Source of the DNA: Rhodocyclaceae bacterium
Lineage (GTDB): Bacteria; Pseudomonadota; Gammaproteobacteria; Burkholderiales; Rhodocyclaceae
Assembly: GCA_026417115.1 (NCBI GenBank)
Contig: JAOADW010000020.1
Coordinates: 1-47,571 of the forward strand
Direction of reading: 5' to 3'
DNA length: 47,571 bases
The position numbers and the translations under genes were made by a program. The notes under the pieces were generated by a model. That model was not told where the DNA came from and searched no databases. It saw only the letters and a list, made by a program, of their open reading frames with translations. Of this stretch, positions 33,606 to 41,618 are shown in pieces (position 1 is the stretch's first letter; each line of letters begins with the position of its first letter).

Positions 33606-35073
33606 AGACGCCTCCATCGTCAAACCCTTCCTCGCCGAATTCGACTGGAAGAAATGGACTGCTCTGGTGGGTGGTCTCGCCATCTTTTTTCTCGTTTATT
33701 TTTCTCCTCCCTGGCCCATCGCCATCGACCCCACGGGCAAGGAATTCGTGCTCAGTCCGCAAGGCAAGGCCGCCATTGGCCTCTTTTTGATGGCGGGCAT
33801 CTGGTGGGTCTTCGAGGTCATCCCGATCGGCGTCACGGCGATCGCAATCGGCGTCTTCCAAGTGCTCTTCGCCATCCGCCCTGCCAAGGAGGCCTTCCGC
33901 GACTTCATGGATCCCTCGGTGATGTTCATTTTCGGCTCGCTCATGATTGGCATGGCTTTCACGAAGACAGGGCTCACCAAGCGGCTCGCCTACCGCATGC
34001 TGACGATCGTCGGCGAGAACACCCGCATCATTCTGCTCGGCACGATGGTGATCACCGCCTTGCTCACTCACATCATGGCGCATACCGCGGTGGCGGCGAC
34101 GATGTTTCCGATCTTGCTGGCGATTCTTGCGCTTTACAAAGAAAGCGAAGGCCCCTCGCGCTTTGGCAAGGCGATGTTCATCGGCATGGCCTGGGCAGCC
34201 GGCGCCGGGAGCATCATCACGCTTTTAGGCGCTGCGCGCGGGCCTGCGGCTGCAGCAATGTTCGCGGAATTCACCGGCCGGCAGGTCGATTTCTTCGATT
34301 TCCCTCTTTACATGGGGCTCATTGGCTGGGGCATGGTGTTTCTGATTTGGCTCTATCTTTCCACCATCTTCAAGCCTTCGAAGGCGACGATTCCGGGCTT
34401 GCGTGAAAAAGTCGCCAAGCTCGCCGCCGCCTTGGGCCCGATGTCAGGCAAGGAAAAATTCGTCATCGCCTGTGTGGTCCTGGTCGTCGCCTTGATGGCC
34501 GGACAATCTTTCGTGCCCGCGCTCAAGAGCATCGATCGCGCAGCACTGATGCTCACCTCGACGCTTCTTTTCTTCATCTTTGGCGTGCTCACGGTCAAAG
34601 ATCTCGAAGAAATGCCTTGGAACATCGTGCTGCTCTTCTCGGGCGCCATGAGCATCGGCTTTTGCTTGTGGAAGACGGGCGCCGCCGAATGGATGGCCGT
34701 GCATTGGCTCGGCCTCTTCAAAGAAGCGCATTGGTGGGTGTTCGTAATGGGCATCGCCGCCTTCGTACTGACGATGACCAATTTCATCATGAACGTTGCG
34801 GCAATCGCGATTTCCCTGCCTGTTTCGCTCGTCATCGCCAAATATCTCGGCGTGGCTCCGGACGTGATCTTTTTTGCCTCGCTCGTCACTGCCGGCATGC
34901 CTTTCGTGTTCCTCATCGGCGCTGCCCCCAATGCAATCGCCTACGAATCGAAACAGTTTTCGCCCGGCGAGTTCTTCCGTCATGGGCTGGTCATGAGCAT
35001 GGTCTTGCTCTGCGTCTTGGGCATCGCACTCGTCAGCTTCTGGCCATGGCTCGGCATGCAAATCCTCTTGTAA
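33598..35073 (+). CDS. DASS/SLC13-type anion transporter with altered SNT motifs
   Basis: A 491-residue membrane protein of the divalent anion:sodium symporter family, with about eleven helices. In characterised members two SNT motifs bind sodium and substrate. Here they read AHT (about residues 161-163, in IMAHTAVAATMFPI) and MNV (398-400, in IMNVAAIAISLPV). The loop that normally reads TPPN near repeat 1 is GAARGPAAAAM; in repeat 2 it is GAAPNAIA. Ion coupling or substrate may therefore differ. ATG 33598 overlaps the CBS stop (ATGAGTGA) and was preferred to 33583. Confidence 0.82.
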   Translation: MSEDASIVKPFLAEFDWKKWTALVGGLAIFFLVYFSPPWPIAIDPTGKEFVLSPQGKAAIGLFLMAGIWWVFEVIPIGVTAIAIGVFQVLFAIRPAKEAFRDFMDPSVMFIFGSLMIGMAFTKTGLTKRLAYRMLTIVGENTRIILLGTMVITALLTHIMAHTAVAATMFPILLAILALYKESEGPSRFGKAMFIGMAWAAGAGSIITLLGAARGPAAAAMFAEFTGRQVDFFDFPLYMGLIGWGMVFLIWLYLSTIFKPSKATIPGLREKVAKLAAALGPMSGKEKFVIACVVLVVALMAGQSFVPALKSIDRAALMLTSTLLFFIFGVLTVKDLEEMPWNIVLLFSGAMSIGFCLWKTGAAEWMAVHWLGLFKEAHWWVFVMGIAAFVLTMTNFIMNVAAIAISLPVSLVIAKYLGVAPDVIFFASLVTAGMPFVFLIGAAPNAIAYESKQFSPGEFFRHGLVMSMVLLCVLGIALVSFWPWLGMQILL

Positions 35074-35209
35074 GAGCCCTCATTTGTCGTTTGCATACCC
35101 GTGCAATCTGCAACACCCGATGCTCGGCAGCAGGCGAAATCTTTTTTTAATTTTCTTTATAAACAATTGACTATCAGCACAACCCTGGCGGCACGCCTCC
35201 TGCAAAGAC

Positions 35210-35223
35210 AGGACACTTGTCCT
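35210..35223. promoter_or_regulatory. 14-bp dyad upstream of the small ORF and SulP-USP gene
   Basis: AGGACA (35210-35215), CT, TGTCCT (35218-35223) is a perfect dyad 16 bases before the small ORF. It follows an AT-rich stretch (35140-35170, with TATAAA at 35159-35164) likely to contain the promoter. Operator or hairpin cannot be told apart. Confidence 0.4.
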
Positions 35224-35239
35224 CAAAAAGGATGCTGCC

Positions 35240-35440
35240 ATGCCTGGCTTCCTTTACGAACTCTTGCGCGCACTCACCCTGCAGGAAGGGACCTTTAGCG
35301 AATTGTTCTCATCGCGACGCAAGTATCATTTATTGCAAAAAGAATGGTACGACTCTCTCCCGCAATCCGACGAGATGGGCGCTCAAGCTTGGCCCCTCGT
35401 CGATATCGTCCGCCTTCTTGCCGATGAACCCGCTTACTAA
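35240..35440 (+). CDS. Small hypothetical protein coupled to SulP-USP
   Basis: A 66-residue soluble, mostly helical peptide with no family recognised (begins MPGFLYELLRALTLQEGTFS). AAAAAGGA at 35225-35232 is a fair ribosome site, and the last 17 bases overlap the start of the transporter, suggesting translational coupling. It may be a genuine small partner or only a leader peptide. Confidence 0.5.
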   Translation: MPGFLYELLRALTLQEGTFSELFSSRRKYHLLQKEWYDSLPQSDEMGAQAWPLVDIVRLLADEPAY

Positions 35441-38009
35441 TCGCCTTGCCGTGTTTTTTCCCTTCTTACGGTGGTGGCCGCTCGTTAGCCAAAAGACTTT
35501 ACGTGACGACCTTGTCGCTGGGCTTACGGGCGCCCTCATCGTGCTTCCCCAAGGCGTCGCCTTTGCCCTCATCGCGGGGCTCCCCCCTCAATATGGTCTC
35601 TATGCGGCCATGGTGCCTGCCGCCATTGCCGCGCTCTTTGGTTCTTCCCTGCACCTCGTCACGGGTCCAACCACGGCCATCTCGATCGCGATTTATGCAG
35701 CGCTCTCCCATGTTGCCGAGCCGGGCTCTCCCCGCTACATCGAACTGGTGTTGACGCTGACCTTCTTGGTCGGGGTTTTTCAGCTCCTCTTGGGCCTTGC
35801 ACGACTCGGTGCGCTCGTCAACTTCATTTCTCATACCGTCGTCATTGGCTTCACCTCAGGTGCGGCGATTTTGATCGCTGTCAGCCAAGCGCGCAATTTT
35901 TTTGGCATTGACATTCCGCGCGGCATACCTTTCTATGAAATCCTGCATCAACTCTGGCTACATGCCCACGAAACCAATCCGTGGGCATTGTCAATTGGAC
36001 TTTTGACGCTTGCCACAGGCCTGCTGATCAAAAAGCGCGCGCCCAAAGTCCCCTATATGATCGTCGCCATGCTCGTCGGCACCCTCGCCGCCGAAGTGCT
36101 GAATCTCTGGCTTGGCCAAGAAACGACCGGCATACGCACCGTCGGTGCATTGCCCGCCGGTCTCCCTCCCTTGTCGGCGCCCGATCTCTCATTCGGCGCA
36201 CTCAAGGCCACGGTCGCGCCCGCTCTCGTCATTACCATGTTGGCATTGACCGAAGCGCTCTCGATCGCCCGCGCCATTGCCGTTCGCTCGGAACAACGGC
36301 TCGACGGCAATCAAGAATTCATCGGTCAAGGCTTATCGAACATCGTTGGTAGCTTTTTCTCCTCTTATGCCGCATCGGGCTCGTTCAACCGCAGCGGCGT
36401 CAATTTCGAGTCGGGCGCGAAAACTCCCCTTTCCTCGGTTTTTGCTTCCGCATTCTTGGTGATCATTTTGCTCGCCGTCGCTCCGCTCGCGGCCTATCTG
36501 CCTCATGCCGCCATGGCGGGCATTCTCTTCCTCGTCGCTTGGGGTTTGATCGATGTCCACCACATCGCCCACATTTGGCGGACGAGCAAGTCGGAAGCCG
36601 CCATTCTGGCCACCACCTTCACGGGTACGCTCGTCAATTTGGAGGCAGGAATCTTTTTGGGTGTTTTCCTTTCCCTCTTGATGTTTCTTTATCGCACTTC
36701 GAAACCGGAATTAGTCCCTGTCGTTCCCGCCCCCGAGGAGGGCGCATACCACTTCGTCCGCGCCCAAGGCCGCCCAGAATGCCCCCAGCTGAGAATCTTG
36801 CGCGTCACGGGCTCTCTTTACTTTGGCGCCGCCAACTACGTGCAGCAGAGTCTGCAGCAAATCGATGAGAACAACCCCTTGCAGAAGTCGGTTCTCTTGG
36901 CGTGTTCCGGCCTATCCTATCTCGACGTTGCGGGTGCAGAAGTGCTCGCAGCGGAAGCGAGGCGCCGTCGACGCCTCGGCGGAGGGCTGTATTTCTACCG
37001 CATGAACCAGAGCAACATGAAGCTGCTGCGCAAGGGTGGCTATCTCCATGACATCGGAGAAGGCGCATTCTTCCCTGTGATGAGCAATGTCGTAGGCGCC
37101 TTGTATTGGACTCTCGATCCAGACGTCTGCCGCCGCTGTCAGGTGCGCATCTTTAAGGAATGTAAGCACGGCATCCTTCCCGATGGCTGGCGCCGGCAGC
37201 GTTTGCTCCTCGCCACCGACGGCAGCGAATTCAGTCATGCGCCAGAAGAAATCGCCTTGCATTTAGCTCAGGCCTTTGGCGTCACCCTCGATGTGATGAC
37301 GATGGTCAGCCCAGGGGACAGCAGCGCAGCCGAGGCTAGACTCGCACAGGTGGAGCGACGGGCGCTCGCGCAAGGCGTCAGTATCGAAAAAATCATCCAT
37401 CAAGGCGATGACCCCGTTGCAGCGGTCATCGCTGCGGCCCGCGATTCCGACGCCAATATTCTCATCATCGGCAGACGCCCGCCCAAAGGGGGCGTCAAAG
37501 AACGCTGGTTGGGCGATATCGCTCAGAACATTTTGCTTTCCTCGCCCTGTCATGTCCTCATCGCCAATTGGCAAGCTCGTATCCCGCAGACCCGCCTACT
37601 CATCGCCTCGGATGCCAGTGATTTCAGCGAACGCGTGCTGCAAACGGCCATCCCCATCGCCAAGGCATTGAAGCTGCCTGTTACCCTACTTTCCGTCGCC
37701 GCCGATGCGAAAAGCCATGCGCTTTACGACGAAGACATACGTATCAAAGTAGGGCTGCTGCGCCTGGAAGGCATCGAGGCGGAAGGACGCATCGCTGAAG
37801 GAGCACCCGCCGACACCATCGTCGCCATCGCACGCGACATCAAGGCCGATCTGGTCATCATAGGCAATGATCAACGCAAAGGTCTCGCACGCAAGCTCAC
37901 GAGCGTGGTCACCGATCGTGTCGTAGGCCAACTCGCATCCGCCGTGCTGATCGTCAAGCCTGAGGCAGAGCCCGATGCATTGCGCGCAGCGATCGATAAG
38001 CAGGTTTGA
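35424..38009 (+). CDS. SulP transporter-STAS-USP-USP fusion protein
   Basis: An 861-residue protein. Residues about 12-410 form the SulP membrane domain (DDLVAGLTGALIVLPQGVAF, SGSFNRSGVNFESGAKT). A STAS domain (about 445-555) follows. Then comes a cysteine-rich linker with Cys568, Cys571, Cys579 and His581 (DPDVCRRCQVRIFKECKHG). Two universal-stress domains complete it (about 592-715 starting RLLLATDGSEFS, and about 721-845 starting RLLIASDASDFS). The USP nucleotide loops are only partly canonical (GGVKERWLGDIAQ; GLARKLTSVV). ATG 35424 gives the normal N-terminus MNPLTNRLAVFFPFLRWWPL. Regulated anion uptake is the simplest reading. Confidence 0.9.
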   Translation: MNPLTNRLAVFFPFLRWWPLVSQKTLRDDLVAGLTGALIVLPQGVAFALIAGLPPQYGLYAAMVPAAIAALFGSSLHLVTGPTTAISIAIYAALSHVAEPGSPRYIELVLTLTFLVGVFQLLLGLARLGALVNFISHTVVIGFTSGAAILIAVSQARNFFGIDIPRGIPFYEILHQLWLHAHETNPWALSIGLLTLATGLLIKKRAPKVPYMIVAMLVGTLAAEVLNLWLGQETTGIRTVGALPAGLPPLSAPDLSFGALKATVAPALVITMLALTEALSIARAIAVRSEQRLDGNQEFIGQGLSNIVGSFFSSYAASGSFNRSGVNFESGAKTPLSSVFASAFLVIILLAVAPLAAYLPHAAMAGILFLVAWGLIDVHHIAHIWRTSKSEAAILATTFTGTLVNLEAGIFLGVFLSLLMFLYRTSKPELVPVVPAPEEGAYHFVRAQGRPECPQLRILRVTGSLYFGAANYVQQSLQQIDENNPLQKSVLLACSGLSYLDVAGAEVLAAEARRRRRLGGGLYFYRMNQSNMKLLRKGGYLHDIGEGAFFPVMSNVVGALYWTLDPDVCRRCQVRIFKECKHGILPDGWRRQRLLLATDGSEFSHAPEEIALHLAQAFGVTLDVMTMVSPGDSSAAEARLAQVERRALAQGVSIEKIIHQGDDPVAAVIAAARDSDANILIIGRRPPKGGVKERWLGDIAQNILLSSPCHVLIANWQARIPQTRLLIASDASDFSERVLQTAIPIAKALKLPVTLLSVAADAKSHALYDEDIRIKVGLLRLEGIEAEGRIAEGAPADTIVAIARDIKADLVIIGNDQRKGLARKLTSVVTDRVVGQLASAVLIVKPEAEPDALRAAIDKQV

Positions 38010-38055
38010 ACCAGCAATCGGGTACACTTGCAGAGAATGACTTGCGCTCTCGGCT

Positions 38056-38607
38056 ATGGGCTATCGTCTTTCGAAGATCACGACACGGACCGGTGATACC
38101 GGCGAGACAGGTCTGGGCGACGGTTCGCGTCTGCCCAAGGATGCGCCCCGCATCGCGACCATGGGCGCCATCGATGAATTGAACTCATGGCTTGGCCTGA
38201 TCCTTAGCGAGGAGCTACCGCTTCCTGTGCGCCAAATTTTGCTCCGCATCCAGCATGATCTGTTCGATTTGGGCGGCGAGCTCGCAATGCCCGGTCATGC
38301 TTTTCTGCAAGAGAACCAGGTGACCCTGCTCGAAGCGGATCTTTCGCATCTCAACGCCGAATTGCCACCGCTGAAAGAATTCATTTTGCCCGGAGGTGTG
38401 CGCGCTGCCGCTTTGTGTCATCTGGCGCGCACGGTGTGCCGACGCGCCGAGCGCCATCTGGTCGCTCTGGGCCGCGAAGAGGTCGTGAGCGCCGCATCGC
38501 GCCGCTATCTGAATCGGCTTTCCGACCTGCTTTTCGTGCTCGCGCGCTGGCTCAACAAAGCTGCAGGCGCAAGCGACGTCTTGTGGCAGAAAGGCGCCCG
38601 CTCGTGA
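38056..38607 (+). CDS. Cob(I)alamin adenosyltransferase, PduO type
   Basis: A 183-residue enzyme that adenosylates cob(I)alamin to coenzyme B12 using ATP. The N-terminal ATP-binding motif TRTGDTGETGLGDGSR is intact, followed by DELNSWLGL, CRRAERH and NRLSDLLFVLARWLN. Length is normal. It is in the same direction as the SulP-USP gene with a 46-base gap and converges with the minus-strand genes one base after its stop. Confidence 0.93.
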   Translation: MGYRLSKITTRTGDTGETGLGDGSRLPKDAPRIATMGAIDELNSWLGLILSEELPLPVRQILLRIQHDLFDLGGELAMPGHAFLQENQVTLLEADLSHLNAELPPLKEFILPGGVRAAALCHLARTVCRRAERHLVALGREEVVSAASRRYLNRLSDLLFVLARWLNKAAGASDVLWQKGARS

Positions 38608-38608
38608 T

Positions 38609-39160
38609 CTATCCGAGCCAGCGCTCGCCCAGCAAAACCCCCACGAAAAGGATGAACGCCAAAAACTCCATCGCCAGCACGAGCAGGCTCACGCGGCGAG
38701 CGGTTGGACTCAATTTCAGCCACAGCCGATCGAGCAGCCACTTGCTTGCGCGCGCGCGCCAATCGTCGCGCATGGCCAAGGCAAGATAGCCCACCGTCGC
38801 TTCGAACCAGAGCGATAGCTCGGCCAGCCGCTGCGGCGGAAGAGGCTCGGCAAACACCTCCCGTTGTTCGAAGGAGAGCTCGCCTTCGCCATTTGCATGC
38901 CAAGAAAGTTCGATACGACGATTTTCGTTTCCGTGGAAGGCGACACATGCGCGATCGTCATCGAGCTCAACGATCACGCGCCAGACGACTTCTGCCTCAC
39001 TGCGCTCATAGCGCACGCATAGCTGCTCCTCGTGGGTAAAAGAAAGCACCTCCCATTCCGGATTGAGTCGAAACCATGTGAGCGGGGTACGAAAAAAAGC
39101 CGCTACGCGCGCGGGCGCGCCTCTGATCAAACGCTGACGGTGGAAAACGTATTCAGTCAC
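38609..39160 (-). CDS. Hypothetical protein with C-terminal membrane helix
   Basis: A 183-residue protein of unknown function. Residues about 1-130 look like a START/SRPBCC-type fold (TEYVFHRQRLIRGAPARVAA, then LNPEWEVLSF and ELSWHANGEGELSFEQREVF). One transmembrane helix lies near the C-terminus (about residues 157-176). The GTG at 39160 overlaps the USP stop and is preferred over an ATG 99 bases upstream, which would add an extension antisense-like in composition. It is probably co-expressed with the USP. Confidence 0.65.
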   Translation of the reverse strand: MTEYVFHRQRLIRGAPARVAAFFRTPLTWFRLNPEWEVLSFTHEEQLCVRYERSEAEVVWRVIVELDDDRACVAFHGNENRRIELSWHANGEGELSFEQREVFAEPLPPQRLAELSLWFEATVGYLALAMRDDWRARASKWLLDRLWLKLSPTARRVSLLVLAMEFLAFILFVGVLLGERWLG

Positions 39161-39605
39161 GCACGAGCAGCAGGGGGGCTGTGAGCTTGCCGTCGAGCCG
39201 CGAAGGAAGGTCGCGAGACCTCCAACGCTGGTAACGGCTCGTGAAACGCTTGCCGCCAAGAATCAAAAGATCGTAGGCTGCCTCCTCGATAAAATGGGGA
39301 ATGACATCTTCTGGCAGGCCATGACGCAGGAAAGTGCCGACCTCGACACCTGCGCGAGCGGCGAGCTCGGCAAATGCGGCCAACGCCGCCTGTCCTTCTG
39401 CTGCGAGCGCACGGTCGAGATGAGCGCGGCACTCCTCGCGATTGACAGCATAGATCTCGTCGGTAAATTTCTTGAGATAGGGATCGACGACGTAAAGTCC
39501 ATCGAGGCAGGCCTCGTGCCGTCGCGCAAGCTCTAGGGCAAGCCGCATCGCTTTTTCCGTATGCGGCTCGCCATCGACGCCGAGCAGGATACGCGTAAAT
39601 GGCAT
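39153..39605 (-). CDS. Universal stress protein lacking the ATP loop
   Basis: A 150-residue UspA-fold protein (MPFTRILLGVDGEPHTEKAM; HGLPEDVIPHFIEEAAYDLL). The usual G-X2-G-X9-G(S/T) nucleotide loop near the C-terminus is replaced by GGKRFTSRYQRWRSRDLPSR, so it probably does not bind ATP in the normal way. The ATG follows the T-tract of a terminator directly, and no ribosome site is visible between them. Confidence 0.85.
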   Translation of the reverse strand: MPFTRILLGVDGEPHTEKAMRLALELARRHEACLDGLYVVDPYLKKFTDEIYAVNREECRAHLDRALAAEGQAALAAFAELAARAGVEVGTFLRHGLPEDVIPHFIEEAAYDLLILGGKRFTSRYQRWRSRDLPSRLDGKLTAPLLLVRD

Positions 39606-39630
39606 AAAAAAGGGGCATCTGCGATGCCCC
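39606..39630 (-). terminator. Strong terminator/attenuator after the YeiH-type gene
   Basis: On the minus strand GGGGCATC (39630-39623), three bases, GATGCCCC (39619-39612) and six T residues (39611-39606) form a classical terminator. The next base is the A of the USP start codon, so readthrough would be needed for the USP, or the USP has its own promoter. Confidence 0.88.
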
Positions 39631-39644
39631 TCCTCGTCAGCTGA

Positions 39645-41009
39645 TCAGCCCTTGACCTTGAACGCCTCTTCGCCGATAGCCATGACCGCGATGGCCGCGA
39701 GTACGGCCTTCAGCGTGGCCGCTACGACGCCAATCACGAAAGCCGTGCCGCCGGCCTTCTTCAGATCATCGAAAGCAATGTTGAGCCCAACGCCGGCAAA
39801 GCCAATGGCGAAAAAGAGCTTCAACAGGTCGCTTGCGAGGATGGTGCGATCCTGCGCCGTGAAGAGGCCCATTTCGTTGAGCGTCACCATGATGAAGAAG
39901 CCGAAGACAAAGATTGGAAACTTGTCGCGGATCACTTCCCAGACATTGATCTTCTGTCCTTCGTGCCCCGCCTCGACCGCAGGTTTCACGACATAGAAGT
40001 AGATCGCCCAGAGCACGACCAAGGGGATGAAGCCGACACGCACGATGTTGACGACGTTGGCGGTGAGCAGAGAATCATGGCCATACCAGGAAGCTGCCGC
40101 CACCAATTGCGCGGTGTTGAGGATCGCGGTGCCGACCCAGGCGCCGAAGACGGGTTGGCTCATGCCGAGCGCCTGGCCGATGTAGGGAAATGTAAATAGC
40201 GCCAGGGTACCGAACAGCAAAATCGTGCCAATGGCATAGAAGAAGTCACGCGGCTTGGCATTGACCACGGGCGCCACTGCTACGGCCGCCGAGACGCCGC
40301 AGACGCCCACGCCCGCCCCCATGACGCCAGCAAGACCAGAGTCCACCTTCGCGCGCCGCCCCCAAAAAGAAATCAAGATCTGCGTGCCGATCACGAAGGC
40401 AATGACCAGCAAAAGGCCAACGACGCCGACCTTGAGCACGTCCGACCACATGTAATAGGCGCCCAGGATGATGATGCCCGGCTTGATCAGAGGGCGCGCA
40501 GCCACCGTGCCTGCGCGGAATATTTCCGGCACGCCGACGGTGTTGCGAATCAGCATACCGCCGAGCAGCAACACCGCGACATAGGTGAGCTGAAACTTGA
40601 TCACCATGTCGCCAAACGAGAGCTTGCCCGGAATCGCTTTGCTCTGCGTCACCTGGGTGAAGTCGGCTTCGGACAGCACGACGGGTTTTGCCGGTTTTTT
40701 GGGCTCCTTCGCGGGCTCGCCCTTGGCCTTGGCTTCCTTGTAGGCCGCTTCCTGGGCCTTGAACTCCTCCATCTTCTTGGCGTAGCTCTCCTCAAGCTTC
40801 TTCTTGTATTCGTCATAGGATGCGGGCGCCTTACCTTCGTTTACCGCTTTCAGCACTTTCTCGGCTTCTTTGAATTCGCGGCTCCAATTGTGCGTCGTCA
40901 CGTCCCATTGCAGGGCCAACCAGCCAAAGACGGCACACAGGAGCAATCCAGGCAACATCTTCGGCAGATTCTTGAAGCTGTATTCGACTCCGATGCCCCC
41001 ACTGCTCAT
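39645..41009 (-). CDS. YeiH-family putative sulfate exporter with charged insertion
   Basis: A 454-residue membrane protein of PF03601 (usually about 330-350 residues). Family motifs include GVGVCGVSAAVAVAPV, FGAWVGTAILNTAQLVAAAS and GFAGVGLNIAFDDLKKAGG. After the first helix (residues 18-35), residues about 40-130 are a soluble Lys/Glu/Ala-rich stretch (EFKEAEKVLKAVNEGK, KKKLEESYAKKMEEFKAQEA) predicted to be coiled coil and then Pro-rich. CTGGAGGGG at 41022-41014 is the ribosome site. The transported anion is not proven; sulfate, taurine or cysteine-related exports have been proposed for relatives. Confidence 0.85.
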   Translation of the reverse strand: MSSGGIGVEYSFKNLPKMLPGLLLCAVFGWLALQWDVTTHNWSREFKEAEKVLKAVNEGKAPASYDEYKKKLEESYAKKMEEFKAQEAAYKEAKAKGEPAKEPKKPAKPVVLSEADFTQVTQSKAIPGKLSFGDMVIKFQLTYVAVLLLGGMLIRNTVGVPEIFRAGTVAARPLIKPGIIILGAYYMWSDVLKVGVVGLLLVIAFVIGTQILISFWGRRAKVDSGLAGVMGAGVGVCGVSAAVAVAPVVNAKPRDFFYAIGTILLFGTLALFTFPYIGQALGMSQPVFGAWVGTAILNTAQLVAAASWYGHDSLLTANVVNIVRVGFIPLVVLWAIYFYVVKPAVEAGHEGQKINVWEVIRDKFPIFVFGFFIMVTLNEMGLFTAQDRTILASDLLKLFFAIGFAGVGLNIAFDDLKKAGGTAFVIGVVAATLKAVLAAIAVMAIGEEAFKVKG

Positions 41010-41024
41010 TTTTCCCCTCCAGGT

Positions 41025-41189
41025 TCAGAAGAACAGCGATTTGAAGAAATTCGGCCCGATGACGCCGGTAAGGACCAGGATCACGACGATGGCCGCGACC
41101 GCGAGCACGAAATAGTCTTCTTTCCGTTCGGCGGAAAAAGTCGCTTTCGCTTTTTGCTCGTATTCGACGTTGGGCTGCTGCTCGCTCAT
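41025..41189 (-). CDS. 54-residue single-span membrane protein
   Basis: Reading from ATG 41189 to TGA 41025 gives a 54-residue peptide. It has a polar N-terminal half (MSEQQPNVEYEQKAKATFSA) and one transmembrane helix (about residues 26-43, YFVLAVAAIVVILVLTGVIG), and it ends FFKSLFF. GGAGGAAAGGTC upstream is a strong ribosome site. It lies 12 bases after a USP and 15 bases before the YeiH-type gene, so it is likely an accessory subunit of the exporter. It is not similar to anything I recognise. Confidence 0.82.
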   Translation of the reverse strand: MSEQQPNVEYEQKAKATFSAERKEDYFVLAVAAIVVILVLTGVIGPNFFKSLFF

Positions 41190-41201
41190 GACCTTTCCTC
41201 C

Positions 41202-41618
41202 TTATTTGACGACGGTGACCGTGCAAGGCGCCCATTCGACGACGCGTGAAGAGACGCTGCCCATCGTGAGTCGAGCCAAACCGTGACGGCCATGCGAGGC
41301 GATGAAGACTTCATCGACCCCTTCCCGCTTGACGATTTCGATCAAGGTATCGGCTGGGGAGCCAACCTCGGAAATCGTGCGGACAGAAACTCCCGCTTGT
41401 TGTGCGCGAGAAGCGGCGGCGGAAAGAATGGCCTCCGCTTCCTTGCGCATCGCCTCTTCGAAGACCGCGACGTCGAATTCGGTCACTCCGAGAGGATAAA
41501 ATGGTTCGATGACATGGGCGACGATAAGCTCTGCCTTCGTCTCCCGCGCGCGCTTGATTCCCGCTTCGAGCGCTTTGTCCGACGCCGATGACCCATCCGT
41601 TGCGACGAGTAGCTTCAT
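41202..41618 (-). CDS. Universal stress protein (ATP-binding type)
   Basis: A 138-residue UspA-family protein with MKLLVATDGSSASDKALEAG at the start and the nucleotide loop SHGRHGLARLTMGSVSSRVV near the end. It therefore probably binds ATP. GAAGGAGGGAGC at 41633-41622 is a strong ribosome site. It heads the minus-strand unit USP, small membrane protein, YeiH-type exporter. Confidence 0.92.
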   Translation of the reverse strand: MKLLVATDGSSASDKALEAGIKRARETKAELIVAHVIEPFYPLGVTEFDVAVFEEAMRKEAEAILSAAASRAQQAGVSVRTISEVGSPADTLIEIVKREGVDEVFIASHGRHGLARLTMGSVSSRVVEWAPCTVTVVK

